Shown here piece after piece: positions 10,516 to 25,500 of a stretch of 63,600 nucleotides of DNA (position 1 is the first letter of the stretch; each line of letters begins with the position of its first letter). The notes under the pieces were generated by a model, which made no database searches, was not told where the DNA came from, and saw only the letters and a program-made list of their open reading frames with translations. Position numbers and translations under genes: made by a program. Source of the DNA: Seminavis robusta (Eukaryota; Bacillariophyta; Bacillariophyceae; Naviculales; Naviculaceae); NCBI GenBank assembly GCA_903772945.1, contig CAICTM010000489.1, positions 1 to 63,600 on the forward strand. The letters are read 5' to 3'.

Positions 10516-13500
10516 TCAGTTCTGATCCAACAGGCTCATGCCTTCCTTTATTTTGGCACAGAGTTCATGAGCTTCTTGCCGGTCCTTGCAAGTGATCACC
10601 TCCACCTCACTCCCATTCTCTCGAGGTGAGTTCAGCATCACCAGAATGCTCCAGGAGCCCTGCTCAAATTCATGCACCTCCACATTGGATATGTGCTTGA
10701 ATTTAACCAACAGCAATTCCTTCCCTTCAGAGTCCAGTAAAAGCAGCCTCTTGTCGCTCAACAGAGCCACACGATCGTGCATGTCCAGATGACTCAGAAA
10801 CCTCTGTCCGCCCAAACGGGTCCTGTACATGAGGGCGCTCGCAGCAGCATCACCAAGGTCGTACAACCGCACGTGCTTATCTCGCCCGTACAGCGCCCTC
10901 CTGGGGCGGACCTGATTGGGACGGGAAGCAATGTGGTGGCCTTCGCCGCCTTCCACAGAAGTCTTGACTCCAATGAACACGTCCGTCGCTGCATCGGAAA
11001 TCCCAATCATTGGCTTTACCAAAAGCCCCAGCAAGCCTTTGCCCAGACCTTTGGCGAACCCCTCGAAGCCTCTCTTCTCGGCTCCTCGAATGGGAGCTCT
11101 AACCACACCAGTCACGCCCTCGATAAAACCCTGAGCGAGCTTCACGAATCCGCTCTCAACACCAGCAAGAATGAAAAACTCATGATCCTCGTAGCGAAGG
11201 TGCTGATTCCCTCGATCACGTTTCTGGGCATAGCGTCTGTCCAGTGTGAGGACTGCCATGTTCTTGGAAAAGGTTGACGTCAATAATGCGGCCGAATCGG
11301 CGAACCCACCAACAGTATGTCTCGCAAGAGACCCCGTTCCACGAGCTACACCATCGACCATGTACTGAGGGTCGAGCTTTTGAATGGACTTCTTCAAGCC
11401 CTTCACGGGCTCGTTCACAAAGTCGTGAACGCCGTCTCCGATGCCACGGAACAGGCCCAGCGGATTCCCGATAGCGGCCATACTCCCAAGCATTGCGGGG
11501 ACATTTTGCCTCATGGAGTACATGTAATGAGCTGACATGTAGGTTGCTAGCTGGGGAGCGTAAAAAATTTGGTTCCGTAGAAAGGCTCCGGACAAGTTGA
11601 GAGAAGCGCCGTCCATGCGTATCAGAGCGTCTACGACAATGGATTTCATTACTCCCATCGCAACCGCTCTGGCTGTAACATTCTTTTTGCCGACGACAAC
11701 GCCAAGGGAGGAAGTGATTCTTCCAAGGTTGAAGTCTCCTTTGCGCACAGCCTTGTGAATTGCAGCTGCCTCCATGCCTTCTGTTGCTGCTTGTGCGGCA
11801 GTCAAGGCACGAGCCGGAGCGACTGAGAGAAAAATGGTAAAATTCAGGACTGCAAAAGCTCCAAAGTAAACCTGTTGACGCCCCACTCCAGTGGCCACGG
11901 CATTTTTGATAGCCTCTATGGTCTTGGCAAGGTCGGGAAGCGGAGTCGCTCGCTGTAGTTGCAATTGGCTGGCCATGCCCTGTTGAAGATCCTCGCCACT
12001 AACAAACGCTTGCGTTTGCGTTTGTTGAAAATGAGCCTGAACGCAGGACACAAACCGTTGCAGACGGACCAGGAAAGCCAGATCTAATGACACCTCCAGG
12101 CTTCTGGGCGCGATAGTCGCTGATTTTATGCAGACAATACCCGAGGAATGCTTCGGCGCGAATTCAATTCCCACGAACAGAAGAGGAGTCCCATTTGGCG
12201 CCTTTGATTCCTCTGACTTCTGCTTATCCCGTTTCTCACCATCATGCGACGTATCGGTAGCTGGACAGAGTGCAACCGGGAATGGGGCGCTCGGTATTTG
12301 ATTATCAACCTGAAGCCACCCAATCGACATCAAGAATGATGCATCTGAAGTTCGCTGGTTGTTCCATTTTGCCATTGCATTGATATGGTTGATTGAGATC
12401 GTGCAGATTTCGGAAGGCGATGAATCGATCAAACTGATGAGGAAGCCACCAAAAGAGACGCGTATCGAATATCGCGTATCAGCGCGAGCTATCGTCGACT
12501 CTAGCTCTTCTCCCTTGGCGCCTGGGGAAGTCGACGAAACGAGCCCGTCCTTACTTCGTTGCCCACCGAAAAGTGCTTGTCTTTTTGCGTCGCTCTCGTT
12601 GGGCAGTTTGCCTGCCAACAGCAGGGATTCGGCTACAGAAGCAGATTGACCGATTGCATGAGAATACGGACCGCTTGGTGACGGTTCTGTCGGTGGTTCG
12701 TACAAAACCGAATCCCTCAGCACACTCTGCAGGGATGGTTCCATTGTTGGGAGAGCCATCATGCAGAATTTAAGCACTCGAGTGGGCCCGTCCGCTGTTG
12801 TGATACCAAGCACGCGAACGTTTTCCAGGGATTTGCGCTGCTCGAGGCTCAGAACCTTCACCAGTTTAAATGGCTTCAATCTTATGCTTTCCCCCACGAT
12901 AGAAAGTCCGATTACTTTCGTTGACTCGATTCCTGCCCGAGACGACAGAGGAGCCAAGCCCACTCTGATATGGAGAAGTTCAGACATTGTGGCCGCCTGA
13001 CGATGAGCGTATTTTCCCTGGCGATACGGAACGTCAAGACCGAAGGACTTGCATTCACCGGGAGAAATGAGGTCCCCGTCTCTGCAATGAATGTCATTCG
13101 GTCCTGTTGTAGATGGATCTGCTAGAACCCCATCTTGTGACAGCCATACGCTGAAAGAAGACCTGTTCTCGATCCTAAAAAGGGCGCCCTCGCCGTCCTC
13201 GCGTTCGTCTTTGAAGGAGATGTTGATTCCAGTGCCGCCAGTGCCTGGACGTAGTTCAACAAGCGTGCGGATTGTTCTAATCGTGCGGCCGTCGTTGGAA
13301 GCTTGCTTCTGCTGGCACTCTGGTGCCTGACGGATCAACACCGCTGCCATTCCCAGCTTGCAGGCATCAAAACCACCACTCCACTTGTAAACCTTCGTGT
13401 CTGAAAGTTCCTCGACAGGTCGAACACATACCAATCGTGGCAAGCGGAAATCAGCCCAATAGAACGGGGCAATTTCTCCTGGTTTCAACCGCAAAGCACT

Positions 13501-16500
13501 ATCATTCCTCGCTCCCGATTGCTTGATTTCCAGCGTCACATCCTTTGAGTCGTTCCTCATTGAGAAGCGGGCGGACACCAAAACGTGTCTAGAGAAATCC
13601 CCCCATTCCCCTTCGATGTCTGACACTTGATACGACAATTCATACAAGGTCGGCTTCAAGGGGGCCATCCCATATTCATGCGAGGCAACAGCAGTATGTT
13701 TTGAAGGATCCTGGGCAGTGCTGCCCATACCGCCAAGGTTGCCAACCGGAGAGCTCGCCAAAATATTGGTTAGTGAGGGCCATCGGGAAGCAAACACTTG
13801 CAGAGTTCCATGACTGCTGCCAATGGAGGCCACCGTGGCTGGGACGCTCCATCTTCCATCGCCGCACCTTACAGAAATTGAATAGGTACTGTTAGTCTGG
13901 ACTTCAACCTTGTTTTCCTCGTCCAAGGTATCAGGGTCCTCGCCTTTGCGTTTTCGCTTCTTTCTTTTCTTCCTTGCCTTGAGCTGTGCGGTCGAGAAAG
14001 AATCGCGGATGGGTTGATGAAATGCCTGGAGTCCAGGCAGAAGCTTTCCGTTCTCGGGCTCATCGCGCGGCCCTCTAGTCCGGAAAAACCTCCGCCGTCG
14101 GAAGGGATGCGACGACTCGAACTGGCGGTGTGCCGAGAAAGGACCATCCCCGACACCAAGGAGGTCCTTGCAGCTTTCCCACCCACCCAATGCTGCGTCC
14201 GTCCCACCAGCCGTGTCGATTTTCCAGCAATGGTCCAACCATTGCCATGACGCTCCGTCTTCCACTTCAAGGATTGTGCCATTGAGCAAGTTCCAGTAAT
14301 TCTCCGCGGCAAACCATTGGCGTTTCACAATCAACGCTTGCTGAGTCAGCTCCTCGTATTCAAATACTTCCTCTGAAACGAACCGACTTTCCTGGTGGGG
14401 GATGCTCAGAGTGTCTCCTGCTGTCGCCGCCCGGTCAGCATTGCGGGTATCCAGTTCAGTGCCGTTTTCGCCAAGCTCCAAGACCGACGCCATCTCCATC
14501 AGAGCAGCTTCTGCAGAGAATTTTGTCGCGTCCTCGTTGTTTTCATCATCTTTGCCGTCTTCATAGATCTGATGTCTAGGACAGCCACTGCGAAAACAAC
14601 CATTGTTAGTCGATCGCTCGAAAAGAAAGCCTGGTCAGGCGCAAGATTTCAATCATACTCACAATGCGAGAGGTAGAGAGGTAAGGTTGCTGATCCAGAA
14701 TTCCGCGTACACCACCACATCTACACCGTAGCAGACGATATTCGATCTGTTCCAATCAGATTTTTTGGCAACCTTGGGAATAACCCGCACACCAATGACA
14801 ATCGGAACACCAAAGTCGTCTTCTACGTGCACGTTAGTTTGGAAAGCGGAAATTTTCGTTTCTTTGGCAATACCAGGTTCGGATTGATCGGGCTCACTGT
14901 CTGTGATTGCTGTGGAGGGTGAAGAGACCAGCGTCCATGCCGTCCACTTGTTCTCGTCTTTGATTCTGAACCTCGCTGCTAGCGTTTCTTTGGCTTTGAA
15001 GTTGCAAGCATAAACCTCTGCACTTTCTCCGCTCCTGAGCGAGCGTGACACCACATCTACCTTCTGGCCACTCGAGACATCCTCCTCATACATTGGGGAT
15101 CCATTACCCAGTGTATGCCCCGCCTGAAACTCAATTCCAATTGGTAGAAGATTGCGAATCGACAGTCCGGTATCCACGGACACGGACAGAATCTCATTCA
15201 CACCTGTGACAAACCCTTCTGATTCGCTGCCCTGGAAAAATTGCAGGTCGCTTGAAACTTGGCTTGACGTGAAGCAAGACAGAAAAGCAGGAGGACTGTC
15301 CTCATCCTTGGCCTCGCATTGGATAGACTCCAAGGCTTCATCTAACGTTTCTTTCCAGATCCATTCTGTTCCATCGTTGAATGGAGTTGACTTCAAAGAG
15401 TTGAGCTGAAGTGTGAGCACGCTTTGATGCCCCCAGCGGTATTGGGCGAGGCCTGGAAACTTGGGTCGAACATAGATTTGTATACTTTCCAATCTCATGG
15501 CAAGCCACAAAGGCAGGTAGAACGGAGAATCAGGGAGCGATGAACCAACGAATTGAATAGTGCCGACAGTGCCGATTCCATTGGATTGAGTTCGTTTTTT
15601 ATCGACATCTGAATTTCCCGCGGGGTCGAGGTGAGTGGCAGACGCCACCTTCACACCCACCTCAATTACGGACGAATTCAAGGACACGATGCGAACTGCA
15701 CTGCTCAGTGTTAGAATGCGCCGGTTGTCCTCCACTCTGACTTCCCACAAAATAGGGACCGAGAAGTTTTCCATACTCTTTCGTACAGACAAACTCCGGA
15801 TCCAGCTGCCAGCACGCTGTACTTGCAGATCAAGCAATGTTTCAATTGTGACGCCCGCGATGGATTGTATGGCTACCCTCAATGAAGGAAATTTTCCCTC
15901 ATACGTCCTGATTTTCTTTGTGGCCTCTTCAGGCTTCAAAGCCGACGTCAAGAAGTCCATTTGAAACTTTGAATCGCTACCATCCGCCAATTCAATAATG
16001 TCCGAGCGATCGTACTTGTCTAAACCAAAATACTCCCCAACGAACGCCGATTGCCGTTGTGGTTTCCTCCTTTTGCTGAAACTATGAGACTCTTGCTCGT
16101 TGGCATTCTCCTGGACAAAAGCGATTGACACGCCCGTCCTATTTTGGAACACAAACGGTTTCGACGATTCGCCCTTGCCACTTCTTTCAGCCCCACGCTT
16201 CTGTGCGAAACGGTATGCAGCCTGCGCCGCGCTGGCTTCGAAGTCTTTCACGCTGGCAGCATAGCTCGATTGAAGCACTTCCTTACCCGAAGTCATTGGA
16301 TCTGCCATGCCTTGGCGGATGGAAGACTGTGAAACGTCCGAAAAGGATAGAGTCGACATGTCTTCTACCATTTTTCGCCACGTCTTCCACTCACGTAGAG
16401 CCTTTGCTATCACTTCCGCTGATGAAACGCTCACATTGAGACATATCACATGCGCATCGCCCGTGCCAGAAGCTCCATCAGAAAGCTCCAGCGCCAATTG

Positions 16501-19500
16501 ACTTGGGTGACCTTTCGATTCATCACCGCTATGGCAATCATATTTGAGACAGAACTGAGCTGGCTCCAACAAGGGTTCGTAGAGGGCTTTTCTTGGATGG
16601 AAGTACTCTATCGTGGTTCGAGCAAGTGCCTTAAGGGAAACCGAGTTGTGGTCTTCAATAGCACTGCTGGGCTCCTGCGCTAAGAAAGGAAGCTCTTTGA
16701 TCCTTTCCAAAAGTCCTGTTTCAATACCAACACCACTTCGAAGGTGAGTTTCAACAGAACTCAGAGTTCCTCTCAACATGGGCATGTCCTTTCCATTGAG
16801 GTCGTCGATGAATGCCAGAGCCGCCCCTTGAAGCGAAAGATCAAAGGAGTCCAAATAGCCCCAACTGCTTGAATCAACTTCCATAAACGTTATTGCGTAT
16901 GAATCACTCCCGTTCATGCTTGGCTCTAAAGGTTCTTCGGAAATGCCATTCATCAGAATGAATCCAAGGGCTTCTGAGAAGTTGCTTGCCGTGATATCCT
17001 GCCCGTTCAACTGATAAACTAACAATCCAGCCACAGGATAACGTTGCGAGACAGGATGCTGGGAACTCCCACCTGGGAGGACGGCCCTTGAGGCGCATGA
17101 TGGATCGACGTGGGAAACGACTGGGATCGACACAAGACAGCTCTGCTCCAATATAAGCCCATTTGGTATCCCGGATTTGAAGACAATGGTGAATTGGTTC
17201 CCTTGGGAGCACGGAGGGCTCTGGCTCTCTGTCGCAACGTCGAGATCGCCTGCATCAACTTGGTAATCAACGGTTGCAAGCGCAGTGGTATCTTTCAGTA
17301 TTGGCGCATTTCGTCGATTGAACGTAAGAGAAAGCGGCCTTTGTGCAGCAGCAAGTTGCTGGACAATGCTTTCTAGTGGTGCTTGCGGCACTTGCTCTCT
17401 GTCGATTCGCACAAGTATGTCGCCAACTAGAACTTCTTCTGTGCACTGGGCATCAACGGCGTCAACCACAATGCACCCGTCTTCCTTCCTTAGCCCCAAT
17501 CCAAGGTATCTTGAGCTAAACACGACATCATAAGTAGAAGCATCGACGGTGAATTGCCTTGGATCCATTTGTCCCTGCTCCGAAGCAATTGACTTTGATT
17601 GGGCTTCCAGGCTTGGTTGCGACTCCTCATCTGGTTTTTCACTTTCTTGACGTCCTTTCACCCAACGGTTGTAAACCAACTCAAGCAATTGAAGATCTTC
17701 GAAACTGACCATCGTTGAGATTGGCTCAATATTGACGCACAAGAATCGCTTTGATGGAAATCTCGATCGACTCGTTGTTTTGTACTCTATACCTGCAGTG
17801 ACGGCTTGAAGCAGTGCAACACCCAGTTCGTCAAAGTCGAAGTCCGGCTCTTCATCGTTGCTCTCTTCAAGGAAAGAAAGCAAAGGCAAGTTGAAGCCTT
17901 CGAGAAGCAAGTGATGTCGTTCTTTTAGTCGAAGAGCTCTGTTTACATCCGGGTTAATGTAGCTTTCCAAGCTATGTAGCTGCGCATCAACGACCAGCTC
18001 CGTGCTAATTTCTTCTCCGTGCGATCCCAGATATAAAATCTCAGGCGAGCGCTTGATTGTACGACCGGCGTTTACAACTGCCAGCCTATGCTCGTTTTCC
18101 GTTTCAATGCCAATATGTGAGGGCTCGCCATGTCAGCGAATATCAACGGTGCAAATAGGTTGTACTTACCCCCTCAAGACCAATGCGCGAGAATGCGGAT
18201 CGCACTCATCAGCAACAAAGAAGACCCGAGGATAGTGTGCCGTCAGCTTGACCTGCATGCAACTGCTGGGAGTACTTGGGGTATTCTTTTGACTAGCTTC
18301 CTTCTTGGCATCGATATCAGTAGCTGCATCCACCTTTGATGAAGCAGCCGGTTCCGTTGTAGTTGCGCTTTTGTTGCGTTGGGATGAAGGCCACGAAAGA
18401 GCCAGAAAGGATGCCAATTCTGTGAATGGTCTGATCAGAGCGTTTACACTCAAGTAGTTCAGAACCACCTTTGCAACCGTTACTTTCGGATCGTCAGTCT
18501 CGTTCAACATTTGGTTTCTCTGGGAGCCAACAGCACCAATCGACGATGAAGGGACTTGGTCGACAGTCACTACCAACTGAGGCTCGTTGTTGCCCTTTTT
18601 CCCTATCAAGCACCGCGGGTCGGCATCGTCTTGGATAATTGAATACCCTTCAACGAGAATGGCAAAGGCACAAGGCTCCCGGGCCGCCAGACGTTGATTT
18701 TTCCGTTTCAGTTGAAATAGCTCACGCGCTATTCTGCCTTCCTCTCCAAGATCAAACAAGTAAACTCGGTATAGGGCAAGCTGGAAGGAGTAGTCTTCAG
18801 AAATGCTGTTGTTGATAGAAACTTCTACCATGTGTATCTTCAACAACGCCATATCGTACGGTAACGAACCATCCACCGGATCGTCCCTATGGAATTTCAA
18901 GTGAAAGCCATCAAGAGTCACTTGCAAGTCGACTATGCCCTCTCTGTCCTGTGCACTTGGTATTTTCTGGCGAGAGCGGCCTGGCGAACGTTCCCCTTTC
19001 GACGAAACGCCAAACCTAACATGCCTTGCCCCAGAAGCATACTCGACAGGCCTGGGTTGCAGGACTGGTAGATTGTTGTGTCCTTCAGCTTCGACCTCCT
19101 GATCATAGGCTTTCTCGATGTTGTCCCATTTTTCCTTGTCAATATCTTTCCCAACGTTTCCATCAACGACTGCACTCAGCAGGCAATACTGTGAATACTT
19201 CATTGTCATTTCGACGAGCGAAACCCAACATCGTAGCGACATTTTTCTGTTCTGCCATGCTGACTTCTGTAGCACCAGAGACACGTCAAGAGGTTCATTC
19301 AATGCATCCACACCCGACGTGCCATTGTGTTCGTACACTCCTGCCGTAAAGTGTGAAATCTGAAGCGAGAGCATGCGCCACCAGTCAGACTGACCTTGGC
19401 CATTAAGATTGTCTCTCTGGGGAACTGGCCTCTCACCGGTTGATAACTCAAATTCGTCTATTCTGCCGGTCGCAGTCCCTCCTTCGAACCAACTCTTCAC

Positions 19501-22500
19501 GTCAATGTCACCTAACCGTAGCTGCATCCCGTTCGACGTGTGTTCTTCCCTTGGGATCATTATAACGGGGGATGAGATGCCAATAAGCAAGAAACTCTTG
19601 GTACGAATTCTTTTCTCAATGAAGCCTTGCGCAGCTTTTGATGTTGCTCCCATCCCTTTGCCCGGCAGACCATGCTGTAGGTAATCAATGATTTCTTCGG
19701 TTCTTTCCCGCAAGTACGTGATCTCGACCGTACCCATTTGAACTTCAAGAAAATCGTCGATCTCACAAGTAGATCCATCGCTCCCGACGACATGCGAACG
19801 CAGCCAAGGTGGAACGAGGTCGTGGCGTTCACCGCTGGTGGGACCAGTAAAGGTGCAAAATCGGTACACGAGAAATGACTGTGGATTGTCAAATTCATCG
19901 TCTGACGATGCAGTCCTGAGAATGCACAGGTTTTCGTCAGAGACTTGTTGATTTTCGACATTGCAATCCCAAGCTTTCACGTCCTTGACACCGCCTTCCA
20001 ATAACATCCCCGATGAGTCGCTCGACAGATTTGCTGTGCAGTTTTCAAGCACAACACGAAGCAAGCGGCGGTTTTGGTGCTCTTTGTTCAAACACAAAGC
20101 CAGTCGTTCAACCTCGACATCTAGTTTGATCTTTTCGTTTGAAGGTACTTCCATGACTTCTGCTGAATCAGAAGATGTTTGCATAAGCTTGTCGATTTCT
20201 TCGTTGAAGGAATCAATGGACTTCACAGCTTGTTTCCTGAACCGCCCCCCGAATCGTTGGAGAGCAATCACTGTGCTTGGGTTGTATTGCATCATGAACG
20301 ACGATATGGCCACCGAGTAGGACCGCAAGTTCACACCGTCTTCAAAACTGCGCAGAATCACAGCGTCAAGGGGGTCTTGGGAGTGCAGCGAAAGATCTAC
20401 AAAGCACTCAGGGTTTGTCCTTTCAGTAAGACTTTTGGACACCTCGTAACCCCACGTAGCTTTCTGCATAGTGAAGGATTCCCAACTCATGCGCTCAGAA
20501 ATCGAAACCCGTGTGTCATCTGCTTCCCTACCGTCAAAATTGCCCCACCGGCTAGTAGCAAGAAGCCGAAACTGTGACTGGTCTGGTTGCAAACAGTCTA
20601 GAAGATCGACACCCTGCAAGCACAATACCATTCGGCGAGAGAACTTGGATTGCGTCGTCAGTTCCTGGAGTTCTCGGTCCAACTGCAACAAGTTGTCCTC
20701 GCGACAGAAAAGTATCTTTCCAACCGAAAACATGATGAGTTCCTGAGATGTTACAAACTGGCGCCCACTGTCGTCAACGAGGAGTAGTTCAAATCCGTTC
20801 AAATCGATAGTCAAAAACTGATAATTCGGTGTTCTGGGTTCCATCTCTGTCTTCGACAAACCATCGTTTGAATCAACCTCAATGCTTCCTGCTTCATTGA
20901 GTTGTTGACTAGTCGAGGTAGTTGCTGCTGAAGCAGTCTCGTGGACTCTTGCCTGGCGAATATCAGCAACGAAGCCAAGGCACACGTTGACCACATTGAC
21001 CATATCACAGTATGATATTCTGGCCTGCAGGATATCACAAGCAACCTTCGTAGAGTGAGCATCACAATTGCAAAACTGTTTGGTGCAGCTTGACTGTGTT
21101 GCTGAAAAGCACCAAGGGTGAATCAATGGGCTTTCACTGTTAACGTCGTCTCCGCTAAGTGCTCCAGCGCTTGTATATAGCTCCAGATTATGAACAAAGA
21201 GAGACTTTGTGAACGTTCCGTCACCGTCGCTCTTGTAAAGGTAGTCCAGATGGCTTAGACGAAGAACCAAGCTGATGGTTTCCGTTTCAGTTGGAGAGGA
21301 CGAGATTATAATGTGCGGGGAGGACAAAAGAATACGGAACTGGTAGGAAGGTTCTGTATCTTCAGGGATTCCTTCTGTGGTCTCAGAGTAGCGCTCTTCC
21401 CTCCCGATCCATGAGAACTGCCTTGGCGACGCTTCTGTATCTGATTGCTTTGGTGAGTCTGCAATTTTGTACCACCGATCACCAATTTGCATCGACAGTC
21501 GCACTTGCTCCGGGGTAAACACTTCGGCTGCAGGAAGCTCCGAGAAGAAGTTTGCAAATGCCGTCCAGGCAGGATAAACCACATATATGCAAGAGTCTCT
21601 GATCTCCAATGATTTTATGTGGTTCCCAGACGCGTCGGTTGTTGATGCGTATGTCAATGCTGGAAGGGAATCTGCACCTTTCGAGGATAGCAACAGCTCG
21701 TCTCCCCCCTCCAGCTTGGTGGGGTGAACCAACTTTATGTGGCAATCAACCGTTTGACGAGATATACAGTCTGCTAGCTTTGTCATTTTCCAGCTGAAGT
21801 TCGAGCATTGAGCGATGGCAACACATGAACCACCTTGGGTCTCACACTTGACACTGACCATGGGTATTGTCAGTGAAATTGAATAGGTTGTTGGTGCAAC
21901 ATCCTTTGTGTCGTATCCATAGTGCACCATGATACTCTGTTTGTATTTCTCCAGCTCGTCTGGATGCAGCTCTTGAAGTGCATGCCATTCGTACAGATGC
22001 CTGGACTCCTCGCCAAGGTTGAAACTAATAACGTCTTGCAGCAGTGCATAGTCATCTCTGCTCAAGATAAAGTCAAGGCTTTCAAACCTGCACGTGACAT
22101 TCCACTTTGGATCCTCCAAGGGAGCGCAAGGTCCTGTCGGCCAGCGAACGTTGATGGCGGCTCCAACCTTCTTCTTCGAGTGGCTTACTTCGGATCCGTT
22201 CCAACTTGATATTCGGAGAGCTTCGAAGGAAATGTTGTAGTTATTGTGCCACCGTGCAATCTCGTAGCTCCTTGATTTGCATTCAAAGTAATTGGACAAC
22301 TTGATGGATGCCGCCTGAAGCTTCAAGAAATGAGGAGATCGATATGTGACTGGGAACACCACCTCGGGCGAGTCAATGACGATATCAATGACAGTGAACG
22401 AGACTCCGTAGGGATCATCGTCGATCGTATTGTTCTCCTGCAGACTTGTCTTTCCAATATGATCTTCGATTTCAGCAGGAGTGTTTGTTGTCGTGGAAGG

Positions 22501-25500
22501 ACGTTCGCTGCCCAGCACCTCATAACCCAGAATACCCTCAAAGAAGAAATCCACAATCTCGGACCAGAGCTGCGAGAGGTAGACAAAGCGCATTGGGCTA
22601 AGGTGAGCACTCACGTGCATGTCAAAACCACGGACAGAGCCGTCTTCGTAACACAAGGATACACCACGGGACGCTACATCAACAAGACCATTGAACCCTC
22701 TTCGTGCAACGGTTTGTCTCTCTTTCGAGACCGTAACAAGTTCCATTTCCAGTAGCGACGAAAGGGGCGACGTTGCAGTTCCCGTGAAGGAATTCTGCAA
22801 GCCGAGGATCTGAGCATAGAGTGTCTCGTTGTCATCACTGGAAGGATCCGAGAAAACCAGGTTCCCTAGCTTTGCGGTTGTAATTGACTTGCCAGGAAGA
22901 GTTTTGTGGGCTATGTACGTTCGATCCATTTCAGCAGCAAACAAGCGGCGATGCCGCGACTCCTTATTGAAGTTCACCCGTAGCTTTGTCAACATAAAAA
23001 TCATCTCGAAGGGCTTCTGGGAAGTTTGATCATCAGGTTGGCTCCTGTCGGGACCAACTGAACACTCATTCTGCCCTGTTGCAGGAGACGAAAGGAGAGC
23101 GAGGGTGGTTTGCCGTGTCAGTCTCGCCAATGGACTCGATGCGTCCACAAACGCAGGCTCTAAAGCATCGAAGAATACATCGGCATCAACCTCGTCAGCA
23201 TCCTCCCCAGAAAGAGCTTCCTCCGCATCAAAGAATTCATCAAGCAATGCATTCTCGCTGCTGGAAACTTGGTCATATTCTTGTTGGTCCCTGGGAGTTC
23301 GCAGGGCCTTCTGTATTGCTGCAATGGTCTCAGGATTCCACTCAACGTATAACTCGTGAAATCGAATGGACAGAGTGTCGCATAGAGCTTCGGGCGGCAG
23401 AGTGTCCGGCTCCTCCACCGATTCGTACTCAACCGAAACTAGATCTTTCCCAGTTTGCGGCGTGGGCGTCTCAAATCGATTGCCATTCAAGTCTGCGTTG
23501 CTGGGATCGAAAGAGGACAACATTTGCTCGAAATCTTTGCCGGCGCTTTGATAATGATCAAGAACATGAAGCGAATGCAACTTGGCCTGAAACCGCGTGG
23601 ACGATATTCTGCTGCCTTCGGATGATAGGACGTAGCTGCCTCCAACGCCGCGGATCGAAACTGTTACGATTTCTCTTACATGTGGATTGTCAGCCTGGGC
23701 AACGTCCCTAGCAATTTGAGCAAAAGTCGGGATATTGTCAGCGTCGTTTGCGAGCTTCATGGATATTGTCGGTGCTGAAAAGTAAAACTCAAAGTGTTGC
23801 TTCACGTTTATTGATTCCTTGTTTTCGCTGTTTGTCAAATCTTTCTCACCACGGTCTTCGTAGGTGGGTAATTCTGAGACAGAACTGTTCCGATGCTTTG
23901 GGGCATCACTTGTCGTCATCTCCTGCTTTCGTTGCGACCATTGGCTACGAAGACGACTGATCAACCGCACAGACGACGAGGTGACGTTGAAGATCAACTT
24001 TGGAAGCACCGCTGAGATCTTCACTCGCATTTCGTCTTGTGCTACTTTTGTGTAGATTGAAAAGTCAAGCGAAAAGTTTTCCACGACCTGCTGGGGCCCT
24101 CGTTCTGACTTGGTGGACGTACCCCCCGAAGCACCAAAAAGATCCTTTTGAAGGTCCTTTTGCCGATAAATTTGTGTTGTGGAGCACTGAACCTGTATGT
24201 TTGTCAGAGCGAGACTCCAGACGTCATGATATTGCCCCGGCACGCCACAGTCCCCATCCGCTTTCTTTGCATCTGTCGCATTTGAGAAATGAAGGCGACC
24301 CAAATCGAGAACCAAGAGGGGGCTATCTGCGCGATAGACGCTCTCCGGAATGAGCAACACCGGAGCAGAAATATCGACGAACACAAAAATCTTTTTGCTC
24401 TCGTGTGCCAGTGCCTGAAGAAGTCTGCGCTTTTGCCTCTCTCTCCATTCGTAGACTCTTCCTGCCATGCGATGATAGTCGTCTGCAAGCTCTGGAGTTT
24501 TCACAGAGGCCAGTACACGGCTTAAGGCTTCAAATGGCACTGTTGAGTACACAATTTCCAAAGGCGATAGGCGCACCCGTGTGTCGGTTGCAGTTGCAAT
24601 CTGACGAGCTGTCCCTTCCACCATGTGCCACTCAACTGTACGAGAAACACTGACGCGCATGTTCTCTTGAAAAGATTCGCCGTCAATGCACAGAATTCCC
24701 CTATTGGGGTCGGATTTGCCAAAGGAATCAACTTTGGGTCCAATAAGCGTTTTCATCCCGTAGGAGCTCAGTTCTGCCATTCTCATGTCGGTAAGGTCTT
24801 GCATTGCCAATGCTGCTACTGACCACTCGGCTTTCCATGAACCAGTGAGGAAAAGATCACTTTCGAGCACACAAGCGCATGAAAGCCGGGCAATTGGGCT
24901 AGCTTCCTTCGCCGTTGTTCGCTGCTTATCGTTGACCTGTAAAGACAACTCGGTGCAAGACAGCGCAACCTTCCATACGGTTGGGTCGAAAGCCACATCC
25001 GGCGTTGGAGAAGTACTGTTCCTTTGTTCACTTCGTGCATCTCGCTGCCGGATCTCCTTGTTGAGTATCTCTGTATTCAATGTCTCTGTGTCAAGGGCTT
25101 GTGCCATCTCCACAAACATTTGGTACCGGTGACCCATGGTGAGATAAGCATAAGTGGTTTCGTGGCTGGTGACAATGCTATCGGTATTGTGTAACCAGCG
25201 GGGAGATGCAGCGTCATTGGTTTCGTCCTGGTGACTTTGGGCCATTTCCTTGTATGCAGCAATGCGAAAGGCGGAGATTTCGTGCACAGTAAGTTGATCC
25301 TCTAGCAATAATATGGATTGATGCGTCCTCTCTCGTCTCTGCTCGAGTGGAATGAATGGACCAAATACATTCGTATCATGTCTCTCGCCCTTTTCATGCT
25401 CGTCTGAAGAAGAGAAGAATTCTTTGTACAACGCCACGTATTGCTTTCTGGCGGCCAAGGCTCGGGCCAGCCGTATCCAGCCTGACTGCCTCTTCTTTGC

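Noticed and set aside
23079..23711. 210-codon plus-strand open frame
   Set aside because: Lies wholly inside the coding VPS13 exon on the opposite strand, where dozens of similar shadow frames occur.
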